Assembly (NCBI GenBank): GCA_026315105.1
Contig: CM048744.1
Coordinates: forward strand, 353,525,168 to 353,589,167
DNA length: 64,000 nt
Origin: Locusta migratoria
Taxonomy: Eukaryota > Arthropoda > Insecta > Orthoptera > Acrididae
Direction of reading: 5' to 3'
Part shown: one piece after another, positions 21,711 through 31,989 of the stretch
How positions within the stretch are numbered: position 1 is the first letter of the stretch
Layout of the letters: each line of letters begins with the position of its first letter
The notes under the pieces: generated by a model
The model's input: the letters and a program-made list of their open reading frames with translations, nothing else
What the model was told of the DNA's origin: nothing
The model's database searches: none
Made by a program: the position numbers and the translations under genes

Positions 21711-22310
21711 CTATAATTGTGTTTGGAAATATTTGGAAACAAATGGTTGACAGCATTGTCTAAGCTGCATGGGCTCACAGTTGAGCTTGGCAGCTTTTGG
21801 ACATGTACTTGTTGTACTTGAAACATATGTTCTTTGTTGTATTCCCCTTTTGTTGTTTGTAGGAATCCTCAGTTTGAAAACGCCTTTTATTTCCATATTG
21901 GCCAGTGCCGCCACCAATTGTTTGCAAGGTGAGGTTGGCTCCCCTCTGCAGTTTGTAGGGGACAGGAAGCTCATCTGCTACTCAGACAATACATTCTCAC
22001 CTCACCATCTTCTTAGATGTACATACCTTAAAAATTGTATGAGCATTGATCATTGCAAGGTCAAGAATGTTGTAAAAGAAATGCACAGGCCATGAGTGAG
22101 TGCCAGCTCGTGCACAGTGTCATGTCTTGTCATTTAGTCGCGCACAGTGTCATGTCTTGTCATTTAGTCCACTGCATCAACTCCACCATTGGTTTCATTA
22201 TAAAAATTCACAGTTTCTGGGAGTTTCTTCTCAGTATTGTCATTGACCTGACTTCCAGTAGGGTTGTTACTCAGAATAAAGAGATCAATAAAACTGACAC
22301 TTAAGTCACA
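21711..22310 (-). pseudogene. piggyBac-like transposase, C-terminal relic
   Basis: Near 22165-22215 the minus strand reads PETVNFYNETNGGVDAVD, then a stop, then MTR. This matches the piggyBac signature 'Y N x T K G G V D x x D Q M', with the Gln codon mutated to TAA (22164-22166). Further on, a frame at 21711-21974 ends in a Cys-containing tail (CPKAAKLNCEP...QCC), which could be the degraded zinc-binding C-terminus typical of the family. A 30 bp direct duplication (22109-22168) repeats the codons after DQM. It is inactive. Confidence 0.65.
22109..22168. repeat. 30-bp tandem duplication
   Basis: GCACAGTGTCATGTCTTGTC recurs with exact 30 bp spacing inside the piggyBac transposase relic. Confidence 0.9.
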
Positions 22311-23429
22311 GAACAAAGAAAAACATACAGTGGACTGCACTCATATTGGTTCAAAAATTTAGGTAGAATGATAAAAGCGTACATTGTATAGGGCATAAAT
22401 CATCCTCAGATGTTTCAGATTCGTTGTTGTTGTTTGTTGTTTCTTTTTTCTTCATTCATTTGATGCATTGGAAATACTTGACAAGCAGATTCCACTGTAA
22501 CAAAATTGTTGTCCTCCTCTGCACTTGACTTCCTACCAGATTCATAACTCGATTGCATTGGTGAAATGTAGACACTAGAGAATCTCATTATATCTAAGAC
22601 TGTGTTTTCTTGCCATCTTAGCTTCAATGACACTAACTCATGAAAATAAACCACAAGCTTACGTTGCTGCTACAACAAAAGCTTCAGCCCACTTTGCTTG
22701 ACCTAAGACAGAGACATGCAGAGAGGAAACTTCTGTAAGTGTGACTCTGCTGTCATGTCAATAGAACTATTAGAAGATAGGTGTGATTATTCTGTGGCTC
22801 CCCAGTATCACCATACAGATTTAAATGTTGCCAGTCAATAGAAAACTGAAAGTTGCACTGATATGAGGCATCTCCCGACGTACAAATTTTTAGTATTCAC
22901 CTTGTTTTTGGCCTAAAGTGTTAATATACTCCAACATCACCTGAATAACATTGAAATATACCCAGAAATTATTTTAAGTGTAAAAACAGATATTACTGAT
23001 GTCAAATTGTGTTAAACTGTCTATGGGTAAAAAATGACACACATGGTACTACTGATATAACTGAAAAAATTTTCATACAGATTAGATTAAATGTACTTTT
23101 TGTTCCAGTGGCTCTGAATTGAGTGAATGCTCTTGGATGTAGAACATGTCAGAACAAATTACACAATATATACTTACAAAAAGAGAGCATATGTGTTAAT
23201 GTACCTTCCACAGGCCCCAAATGTAATTGCCCTTGTGGATGTGGAATTGGTCAGGAAAAACAATTATCTTAAAAATATTTACATTTTAAAGGACACAAAA
23301 CCTATTACTACTTACTAATTTACTAGGGGCATATCAATTTTTTTACACTGATTTACAAAGATTACATTACTGCACCGAACTTGTACTGAAGTCAAACTGA
23401 ACACAGTATTAATATTTGTGAATATTATA

Positions 23430-25925
23430 TACAATAAGTTACAATCAATCACTTCTGGTAAGAAATTCATCAATGGAGTAGAAGGAGTTGGCCACCAAAA
23501 AATCCTTTAGACTCTTTTCAAACTGTACTTTATTGTGATGTTAAATTTTCTATGACTGCTGGCATGTTATTGAAAATGTGTACTGCTGAATATTGGACAC
23601 CTTTCTGAGCCAAAGTAAGTGACTTTAAATCTTTATGCAAGTTATTCTTGTTTCCAGTATTGATCCCATGAACTGAGCTATTGGTTTGAAAAAAAGATAT
23701 ATATTTTAACGACAAATTTCATTAGAGAACAAATGTACTGGAAAGCAGTAGTAAGTATCCCCAGTTCCTGAGATAGCCCTCTACATGAGGTTCTTGAGTT
23801 GACACCATAAATGATCCGTAACACACATTTTTGTGCTCTGAAAACTTTTACTTGGCCTGATGAGTTGCCCCAGAAAATAATCCGTATGACATTATGGAGT
23901 GAAAGTATGCATAATATGCTAGCTTTTTTATTTTTATATCTCCTATATCTGACAGCATTCACATAGCAAACAGGGACTTGTTTAGGTGCTTCAGCAGTTC
24001 TGTGGTATGCCCCTCCCAGTTAAATTTATTATCCAGCTGTAATCCTAAGAATTTGACACTTTCAACTTTTTCTATTCCCTTGTTGTCATACTCTAGGCAT
24101 ATACTGGCAGGAAACTTTTACAAGTCCTAAACTGCATGTAGTGCATTTTTTCAAGGTTTGGTGACAGAATTGGCTAAGAACCATTTATTAATGTCCATGA
24201 AAATTTCATTAGCTGATCTTTCTAAGGCTATATTTGATTTACTATTTATTGCAATATTTGTGTCATCTGGAAATAAAACAAACTTGGCCTCCGATAATGT
24301 CGATGATGAAAAGTCATTGATATATACAAGAAAAAGCAGGGGGCCTAAGATAGAGCCTTGGGGGACCCCACATGTTATTAGTTCCCAATTTGATGAGGCT
24401 TGATAGTTCAGTACACCTCTCTTTCCTATTTACATCCTTTGTTTGCTATTGGAGATATACGATTTGAACCATTCTGCAGTACTTCCTGTTACGCCGTAAT
24501 ATTCTAATTTGCTTAAAAGTATATTGTGATTTACACAGTCAAATGCCTTTGACAGGTCACAAAATATACCAGTGGCATGTAATTTATTGTCTAATGAATT
24601 GATTACATTCTCACTGTATGTGTAGATAGCCTTCTCAATATCAGAACCCTTTAGAAACCCGAATTGTGACATGGATAATAGTTTATTAGTGGTAAGTTGT
24701 TTAAGAAGACGACTGTACATTATCTTTTCTAAAATTTTTGAGAATTCAGGCAAAAGTGAAATTGGATGGAAATTTTATGGAATTTCTTTATCTCCTTTCT
24801 TATGTAATGGCTTAATTTCAGTATATTTCAACCATTCATGAAATGTTCCACTGATAAAAGACTGGTCATACAAGTAACTTAAAATATCACTAAGCTCAGA
24901 AGCACACTTTTTAATCAAATTTGTTGATATATTATCATAGCCACTGGATTTTTTTGATTTTAAGGACTGTATGGTGGACATTACTTCTAGTGGTGTTGTG
25001 AGTGTCATAGTCATATTACTGCAGTTATTTGTAGTCACAGGTGTGAGATATTCCATTGCAGCAGTTACTGACCCTGATAATCCCATGTTTTTGGTGGTTA
25101 AGAAATGCTTGTTGAAAATTGCAGCAACACTGCACACATCTGTTACCCATTTGTCATCTAATCTTAATGCTATGTTCTCCTCTTCGTATCCGGTTCTACC
25201 AGTTTCCTCCTTTACTATATCCCATATTGTCTTTATTTTGTTGTCTGAAAGGACTATCCTATTCTGATAATGCATTTGCTTTGATGTCAGTATTACTGTC
25301 TTCAATATCTTGGAGTATGTTTTGTAATAATCTAAAGCATTTACATTTGAACTGTTTCTAATTGACAGGTATAATTTCCTTTTTGTCTTACAGGAGACCT
25401 TTATTCCTCGAGTAATCCATGGTTTCTTTGTAGACTTTGGTCTAATCTGTGTCAGTTTTGGGGGAAAGCAGTTTTCAAACAAGTTGAGGACATTATTTCT
25501 GAAAGTGTTGTATTTCTCATCCATACTATTAGCACTGTAGACATCACTCCAATTCATGTCTTCGAGCAATTTTCTAAAATGATCAATTTTTCCCTTACTG
25601 ACTACCCTCTTAAACTCAGATTTGGTAGATTTTGTATTGTGATCAGTATTAATATCTAGTAAAAGTAACTGCATGTCATGGTCTGGAAGGCTGCTTATTA
25701 TTGGTTTTATAACATAATTTTGATCATTTGGCATTTCTATAAAGATTTATCAATGGCTGTCTTTAAGCCCTTAGCTATCCTAACAGTATGAATTAGGTTG
25801 AATGACAATGCTACAGACTGCAATAATTTCTTACCGGGGGAGTTTTCAAGGAAGTCTACATTGAAATCACCAGCCAACACTAATTCTTTCTTTCTTGTTA
25901 TCAAATAAGCCAACAGAGCTTCAAA
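23430..25925 (-). pseudogene. Jockey/CR1-like LINE ORF2, 5'-truncated
   Basis: Minus-strand domains in order: the end of an APE-type endonuclease (LVLAGDFNVDF near 25850), a 319-codon open stretch (24775-25734) covering the EN-RT linker up to KSKKSSGYDNIS and WLKYTEIKPLHKKG, then RT motifs FSKILEKIMYSRL, GIFCDLSKAFDCVNH (24430-24753), GVPQGSILGPLLFLVYIND (24300-24370) and an F-DDT block (FPDDT for FADDT). C-terminal blocks follow at 23530-23962 (IIFWGNSS, RAQKCVLRII, SVHGINT, AQKGVQYS). At least three frameshifts or stops separate them. The missing 5' half and the lack of LTRs fit ordinary LINE truncation. It lies inside the piggyBac-like element. Confidence 0.85.
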
Positions 25926-26097
25926 GTCTTGCGCAGGGGTAGCCCTACGTGAATAGGGGGATGAAATTTTTGGTGGGTTCTACAACTCCTTAGATGATTA
26001 AAAGTCACAAGAGGCTTTGGTGCTATGATGAATATGGAAGGGAGGAGCACTTGAAACACCCCATGGGTCAAAAATGACCCACATGGTATTTCTAGTG

Positions 26098-26101
26098 TTA
26101 A
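26098..26101. repeat. TTAA target site, right (piggyBac-like)
   Basis: Matches TTAA at 21317-21320. Confidence 0.7.
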
Positions 26102-26327
26102 ATACCTGAACAAGTTCATTTAAATCTGTTTTTTGTTAGAGTATATGGACATGTTCTATTTTTTGTTGATGCAAGAGTGCTGACATTGCATCACAGCAAC
26201 TGAAGGCATGCAAGAATAGTATCTTACCTTTTTCCAGGTATGAAAATATATATGTTTCAATGCATGGACAGAACCATCAAAAGAATAGCATGATCTGCAT
26301 CTTCACTGACAACAGTTACAGAATCAA

Positions 26328-26729
26328 ATGCAGATTCAAACCTGTCCTATGTACCCTCCCACTACCATTTACTCCAGTCCTGTAACCCAGACGTTGTACA
26401 CGATCAAGGGCAGAGTCACTTGTGGTAGCTCCCACATGTTTTTCCAACTAACATGCCTGCATTGTGAAGCATTCTATGTGGGAATGACCAGCAACAAACT
26501 GTGCATTCGCATGAACAGACATAGACAGACAGTGTTTTTTGGTAATGAGGATGACCCTGTGGCTAAGCATGCCTTGGTGCATGGCCATCACATCTTGGCA
26601 CAGTGTTACACCGTCCGGTTTATCTGGATACTTCCCACAGACACCATCCTGTCAGAACTCCGGAGATGGGAACTTGCCCTTCAGTATATTCTCTCTTCCC
26701 GTTGCCCACCTGGTCTCAATGTCCGGTAA
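26328..26729 (+). pseudogene. GIY-YIG endonuclease domain of a Penelope-like element
   Basis: A 133-codon open frame. It contains FFQLTCLHCEAFYVGMTSNK, in which the F-L-C--C---YVG pattern matches the GIY-YIG core of Penelope-like nucleases (Y-I-PC-C-K-YIG-T). It then has RMNRHR (the conserved Arg region), KHALVHGHH (H and N region of the fold) and an ELRRWELALQYIL helix with its Glu. It ends at a natural-looking stop. The reverse transcriptase part is missing, so this is a 5'-truncated copy. It would nick DNA if expressed, which is unlikely. Confidence 0.75.
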
Positions 26730-26841
26730 TTTCAAATTCCCACCCACTATTCATCATCATCTTTGTCCATGATCTCTGGACAGAGCCTCTGCCTCAACTG
26801 ACATCTCTGTCCAACTTCTTTGCTTTTTACATATGTCTGCC

Positions 26842-26843
<2 letters not shown>

Positions 26844-26881
<38 letters not shown>
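26844..26881. repeat. (GT)n microsatellite
   Basis: About 19 GT units inside the tail of the 26.3 kb PLE relic. Confidence 0.97.
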
Positions 26882-26884
<3 letters not shown>

Positions 26885-27010
26885 ACAAGTCTCTCCTCTC
26901 CTGGGATGACTTTTCACCCACTCCCTTAAAACCCACATCTTTTCCTTTTCCCTCTCCTTCCCTGCTCTTTTTCTGAAGAGGCAACCCAGGGATGCAAAAG
27001 CTCAGCATTT

Positions 27011-27013
27011 GTG

Positions 27014-27068
<55 letters not shown>
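27011..27068. repeat. (GT)n microsatellite
   Basis: Interrupted at its start (GTGAGTGTGAGT), then pure GT to 27068. It lies just after the hammerhead-like core of the PLE tail. Confidence 0.97.
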
Positions 27069-27071
<3 letters not shown>

Positions 27072-27110
27072 ATTTGCGTTTCGATCTACGCACCTGTGCT
27101 CTTTTGCCTG

Positions 27111-28260
27111 GTAAGTAACCAAATCTACAATAAAATAATTCTGTAACCAAGTCAAACATTTAACCTGGTAACTATCCAAGAACACCTTTTGGTTCAGAAT
27201 ATAATAATAATTTGCCACATACAATCAACAAAAATTTTACTGATAAGTTGCACTTGAAAAAATAACAACTTGTGTAACAGATTATTCTCATTTATAAGGA
27301 TTGTTTCATCTCTGATGACTATTTGAACTCAAATAGTGCAGAAAACTCGAGGTAATTCATTTCTGTGTGTCTATTAGCACGTGAGCACGTGCTCACACTT
27401 GGATAATCTCAGCAAGCATATTTTATTCATGAAAAGTTGCTTCTCATGGTCTATATTTTTGTAATTTATTCATCCTGTGGGTGTGTACAATAAAAGGAAA
27501 GTTAGGGAAAAAAAAAGATTTTTCCCAGAAAAACATTATTTATTGTAAATCCAGAGCAGGCTTACTGACTTTCAACATGTGATAAGTAATTACTCTTGAG
27601 AAAAGCAATATTGTTTTCTTCATCTAATCCCCATCTCCCTCATTTTCAATATCCTCCATAAAAAATTAATAGTAATAATAAAAAGCACTATTATTTCCTC
27701 CACCTCCATTTTGCTGTCCATTACCTCTTTCCCCTGCTGTAATTATTCAAAATTACTGAAGTAATCATTAATAACTTTCATAAAATTTTACGGTAATGGA
27801 ATAAAATGACAACAAAGTTACTCTTACAGAAATGTAAACAGTGTTATTTACAGACTTTGTTAGAATGTTTCTTTTTCCACTATTGACAACTTGACCCACC
27901 AATTGTGGCACTGTAGCTGTCTGTTATGGATGCGTTAAATGAACCACTTCCATGAACATCCCTAGACTGTGATTTCACAAAACGTTGTTGCTTCCATGTG
28001 GCATTTTTACCATAGAACCTGATTGGTATGCAGAGGAGAAGTTAGCAGTTTTTGACAGTTGACGATTGTAATGCATTATAGGAGCTACCGATGTGAAAAT
28101 ATCTATTTCCTTTTACCACTCTTAATGGCTTCATACGCAAGATTTATCTGTTGTGCACATATATGGCAAAGCACTTTTTGAATTATGTTTCACTTACTTG
28201 GCCTCCTGGTAAAAATTGATATTACAATTTTGATGTTCATGTATTACTATCATGGTTTGG
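27111..28260. other. AT-rich DNA, nothing recognised
   Basis: No ORF, element end or RNA gene seen. Confidence 0.5.
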
Positions 28261-28267
28261 AAGGAGT

Positions 28268-28480
28268 GGGGTTAAAAACCCAGTCTGCCCATCAGAATTT
28301 GAGTGGGTTGTGAATTTCCTAAATAACTTAAAACAAATACTGAAATGGTTCCTTTGAAAAGGACAGCTGATGTACTTCCCACATCCTTTCCAATCCAAGG
28401 CCCTGTTTTTGACGACATTATCATCAGCTTTATGTTAATATCTAATCTGTATTTCCTCTGTTTTTTTTTTTTTTTTTTTT
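28268..28480 (+). repeat. SINE-like insect repeat
   Basis: Contains 'tgaatttcctaaataactta', 'aaatactgaaatggttccttt', 'gaaaaggacagctgat' and 'cttcccacatcctttccaatcc'. These correspond block by block to a common insect repeat (GATTTCCCTAAATCGCTTCA, GGGATGGTTCCTTTGAAAGG, GGCCGACTTCCTTCCCCATC). It ends in a T run of about 22 bp (28460-28481). Confidence 0.7.
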
Positions 28481-28481
28481 T

Positions 28482-29780
28482 AAGTGAGTAAGACTGCACA
28501 TTTAGAGAGAGAAACAGTTGTGTTACACTACTATTAGCAACTAATTATCTTCAAATTGTTGTAATCTTCTGCTTGCAAAGTCTGTAAATTAACATAATAA
28601 AATTGGTTAGAAACCCACTACTTTGAAAAGAAGAGCAGTCGGTTTGTATTGATGCTAAGTAACTGTTCATACACTTGGAGACTGTCGATTAGTGTAACAA
28701 CAGTATTATTAATGGAGAAATTTAGATGCTGTCTATTACATGGTTTACATCATACATATTTGTATTTTAAGCCATCTGTAGTAATAATCCACAGCTCTTA
28801 CTGCTTATCACTACTGTTCCATTTTTGGTAAATTTATTATATTTCATAAATACTGAGAATAAATCATTAATTATATAATACACATTACTGCAAACAGATA
28901 GAGTATTGTGACCTGACCATCTATTTGAAACACAAGTAGTTTAATATATGAGGTACACTTGAAGAATACCCAACTTTTTTACTGCAGATATCAGTGAAAC
29001 TGAAATTATATTGAACATTTATTGAAAAAATATTTTGTCGAATAAGCACCTGCTAGTAATTGCTAAACATTTGATTTCCTTTTAGAAAACTCTTAATGTA
29101 CTAAATTTTTGGTAATATTAACATTTTACTGAAACCTATCTCAATTCTGAAGAAAATAAGTTGCAACAAGTCTTATATCTGTATATCACTACCCACCAAC
29201 AGATGCAAGATAAAAATAGGTGTCTGATAGTAACAGGAACTGCATAGCGAAAGGGGGGATGCAAGAAACAAAAATGTTATCACACTGAGAATCAAAAGGT
29301 TAGTCTTGAATTTCGAACACATTTGTTGCATATGAAATGTTATGTATTTGTTCAGACTGGAAAATGACTATTTCCATGTGATTTCTGATGGTTCTCTGGT
29401 GTTGTTGATTGATACATTTCCAACTTTTTAGAAACATCAATTCAGTTGGAAATCTTAGTTGTAGGTCAAATATTACCACTAGCATTTGCAGGAGGAGTTT
29501 TGCCTTCCAATTTTCAAGAGTACTTCTCCCCCCCCTCCCTTTTTTTATTCCTACTAGCTGTTGCAGGCATTTCACAGCAGCAATAGCGTCATAAACTTTG
29601 TATAAAAAAGAATTTTGACTGGGCTGCTCTCCTACTGCTTGCAATCTTACCATTGAAGCACTTTATCACATTCATTCCTCAATCTTCTGACCAAACATAA
29701 CAGTTTCTTATGTAATTTCATAGACTTTCCCAGCCTAATATTTGTAGATTCTTTTTACAGGTTTGCAGCTGGATTTCATT
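28482..29780. other. AT-rich DNA, nothing recognised
   Basis: Small frames at 29300-29653 (minus) and 28649-28831 (plus) carry no recognisable domain. Confidence 0.45.
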
Positions 29781-30318
29781 GTTCTTCTGAAACGATATTC
29801 AGCAGTCCACCTGGGCAGCACATTCAGGTTAGAGTGGTGCATAATCTTGCTAGAACTGAGGAGACATCAAATATGGCGGCTGCTTTATACCCGAGCTACA
29901 GGCCACTGCTCATGTGCGAGAAATGCAGGCTGCAGTATGTGCGTGTGAAGTGGGACACCTGTCCTCTGCGAAGTGAAGAAGATTGCACTGCCACCGGTAG
30001 TAGAAGTTGATGATCGTGATGAATCCCAATCAAGGCAAAATTAGAGCTTCATTGTTTTATATCTGATAAAACAGAATTTCACATTTTGCTTAATGGAAAT
30101 CCATTATGTGCTGATACATTGATTGGATTATCGTATTTCCATTGATTCCTTAATTATACAGTAGGCATACCAGTAATAAGAAGTTGGAGCAATAATTTGC
30201 ATTTATTTGAGTGGTATGTTATGCATTTCATGAAGGCAGTGTTCATACATAGTAGATTTTTCAGGTTGGAGCAGACGTTCTCTACATCGGTCATGAACCA
30301 TTCACTTTGTCTACCGAA

Positions 30319-30519
30319 TTACATTCCATAATAGCGGGAGATTTTGTGTACTTCGGGTTTCCTCAATTCCAAATCATCTTCTACACAGCCAAGAAGACCT
30401 CCATTGTTAGCCAAAGACAGTAACACACTTTTAATATTGTATTTTTGAGGATTGTTGAAATTTTTTTCTGGAAAAATACACTCTGCATGTCGTAGAAAAG
30501 CGATTGACTTAGTGTCCAT
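30319..30519 (-). pseudogene. PLE linker/GIY-YIG start (left, minus)
   Basis: Minus-strand frame: CVEDDLELRKPEVHKISRYYG, matching 'VKDDLGLRKxGVYxIPCxCG' at residues 724-743 of the intact PLE ORF. The Cys residues are lost and the frame ends directly after, so only the junction between RT and nuclease remains. Confidence 0.65.
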
Positions 30520-30619
30520 GGGTGGTTCACATGGTACTCCAAATTAGAAAGTTCAGTTGATTTTATGATTGTATAGCCATTCTTTTTTGGTAAAAACTAG
30601 ATGCCTTCTTTGATCTGTA

Positions 30620-30920
30620 AAAGATTATTTGAAATTTAGGAAGCCTCAGGTATGTAATATCCCCCACCATTGTGGAAAAGCACATATTGGGCAGACAATT
30701 TTACGGATCATGGGTAGTGTGTAGAACATCAGTGGCACATACAACTTCTCCTACCTGAAAATCTCCCCTGGATGATTATTGTCTTAACGAAGGGCATAAT
30801 GTGTCCTCAAGGACACACAAATTATTACTTCAGCTTCCCATTACTGGGTGTTTGATCTCAAGAAATCAATTGAAATATGATTATTTGATCATATTTCCAT
30901 TAAGTAAAATGTGGAATCAA
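30620..30920 (+). pseudogene. PLE GIY-YIG domain relic (right, plus)
   Basis: Plus-strand codons with frameshifts: LKFRKPQVCNIPHHCGKAHI followed by GQT (compare LGLRKAGVYQIPCQCGKSYIGQT in the intact ORF), then a V-EHQ-H block and a CLNEGHN block (compare CLSENHA). The orientation is opposite to the remnant at 30319-30519. Confidence 0.7.
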
Positions 30921-30944
30921 ATATTAAACAACAACTGAGTGTTT

Positions 30945-31080
30945 CTTAATTTGTGGTTCATCACTTTCATCAACTTATAACAGGTGGCGCTGCAATCTTC
31001 TACTCATGTTTTTTAATTTGTGGTTCATCACTTTTATCAACTTCTACCACCGGTGGCGCTGCAATCTTCTTCTCATGCAT
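30945..31080. repeat. Two-copy tandem repeat, about 67-71 bp
   Basis: The block 'atttgtggttcatcactttt..tcaactt', followed by a GGTGGCGCTGCAATCTTCT block, appears twice (30950-31003 and 31017-31078). An inverse partial copy lies at about 29975-30030. Confidence 0.8.
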
Positions 31081-31439
31081 GCTCAGCGGTCAGTATCCTG
31101 GAGCTGCCATATCTGATGTCTCCTCAGTATATGTGTCATTAAGCACCAATTTCATCTGCCTATGGCAGCCAGGTGGGCCGTTGAAATGTCACATCAGAGT
31201 GAACAATGAAATCTGGCTGCAAACTTCTGAAGAGAATCAAAATAACTGAATCTTGTCTTCCGTGTCAAGATGAATTCACACAGTGCATGACAATATGTCT
31301 GCGATTATTTGAGAGGAAGTCTCCCATTGAAATTGAAGGTGAGGAAAGAAAGTTTTTTTTTCTTTCGAAAGGCCACGGTGTAGTAATTGATAACAACTGG
31401 ATAGCATAGGATATTACTCATCAGAATTCTTATTATGTC

Positions 31440-31680
31440 AGTAATGGAGGATAGGTAATAACTCACCGTAAAGAGGCTCACTGAGCTGCTGACAGGCACA
31501 AAAATAGATAATCACATTCACACAACTTACGTTTTTGGCCATGGCCTTCATCAGAAAAAGAAACACATACATTCACGCAATCATTCAGACAACTATACAC
31601 ACACAACTATCACGTCCTGCCACTCCAGCAACACAAGCTAGACAGTGAGTGAGGTGGGGCGTGGAGTGGGAAGGATGCTG
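31440..31680 (-). repeat. PLE 3'-end/pLTR relic with hammerhead-like core
   Basis: On the minus strand: CTGATGA at 31548-31554, then A, GGCC-AT-GGCC hairpin and an A-rich box (AAAAA in place of GAAA) ending about 31532, then CGTAAGTTGTGTGAATG and a 'tgcctgtcagcagctcag' block. It is continuous with the reverse transcriptase relic to its right. Confidence 0.65.
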
Positions 31681-31862
31681 GGTAAAGGTTGGGGATGGAA
31701 AGGTCTGAATTGCATAATGGTTTTTAAAGGTGGGAATTTGAATTGTGGCAGTAAATATAGTGAAGCGAAGGGGTGGGAAAGGATAAAAGGGAGGTGTAGA
31801 GGAGTGTGGGGAGGGAGTGGGGGGATTTAAAATGATAAGAATAATAAGGAAAAATAAAAATA

Positions 31863-31934
31863 GGAAAAATAAAGTTGGGAAAAGAGGAAAAATAAAGTTG
31901 GGAAAAGAGGAAAAATAAAGTTGGGAAAAGAGGA
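31863..31934. repeat. 23-bp tandem repeat, three copies
   Basis: GGAAAAATAAAGTTGGGAAA (first 20 bases of the 23 bp unit) at 31863, 31886 and 31909. Confidence 0.95.
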
Positions 31935-31989
31935 ACCATTGAAATCCAGAGTTCTAAAACACTGTGCAATGATTGCAGCAGAGCTGGTA

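Larger units (their letters stand above)
21321..26097 (-). mobile_element. piggyBac-like DNA transposon split by a LINE
   Basis: Left end CACTAGAAGTATCACAC and right end (inverse) CACTAGAAATACCATGTGGG share their first 11 bases with one mismatch, and both abut TTAA. A 'gggtca..aatgaccc' palindrome lies just inside the right end, and 'gtgggtcgttttttac' occurs near the left. Inside, minus-strand relics of a piggyBac transposase lie at 21711-22310, and a LINE occupies about 23430-25925. Without the LINE the element would be about 2.3 kb, a normal piggyBac length. Confidence 0.75.
26300..27110 (+). mobile_element. Penelope-like element 3' part (GIY-YIG and pLTR-like tail)
   Basis: Begins with the RT-to-nuclease linker (QTCPMYPPTTIYSSP), which resembles the minus-strand linker at about 32000-32080 (KTCPIHPPSTSYSSP), so both belong to one family. 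It is followed by a GIY-YIG coding frame and a pyrimidine-rich tail with two long GT microsatellites. Between them is a hammerhead-like core at 26973-26999 (CTGAAGA, G, GCAAC...GTTGC-like stem, AAAA). Confidence 0.7.
29785..31175. repeat. Inverted-repeat PLE relic, head to head
   Basis: The outer arms are inverted copies: 'gaggagacatcaaatatggcggct' (about 29860-29884, plus) against its inverse near 31095-31125, and 'agtccacctgggcagc' (29805-29821) against 'ggcagccaggtgggcc' near 31165-31180. The next layer, 'gccaccggtagtagaagttgatga', near 29990 is the inverse of the tandem unit near 31040. The centre holds Penelope linker/GIY-YIG remnants on the minus strand (30319-30519) and the plus strand (30620-30920). 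The structure parallels the young composite at 1-6 kb. Confidence 0.7.

Noticed and set aside
26747..27224. ORFs rich in Thr-His or Val-Cys repeats
   Set aside because: Translations of the GT microsatellites.
30945..31080. CRISPR-like direct repeats
   Set aside because: Only two units, eukaryotic context, and explained as part of a PLE-related inverted repeat.
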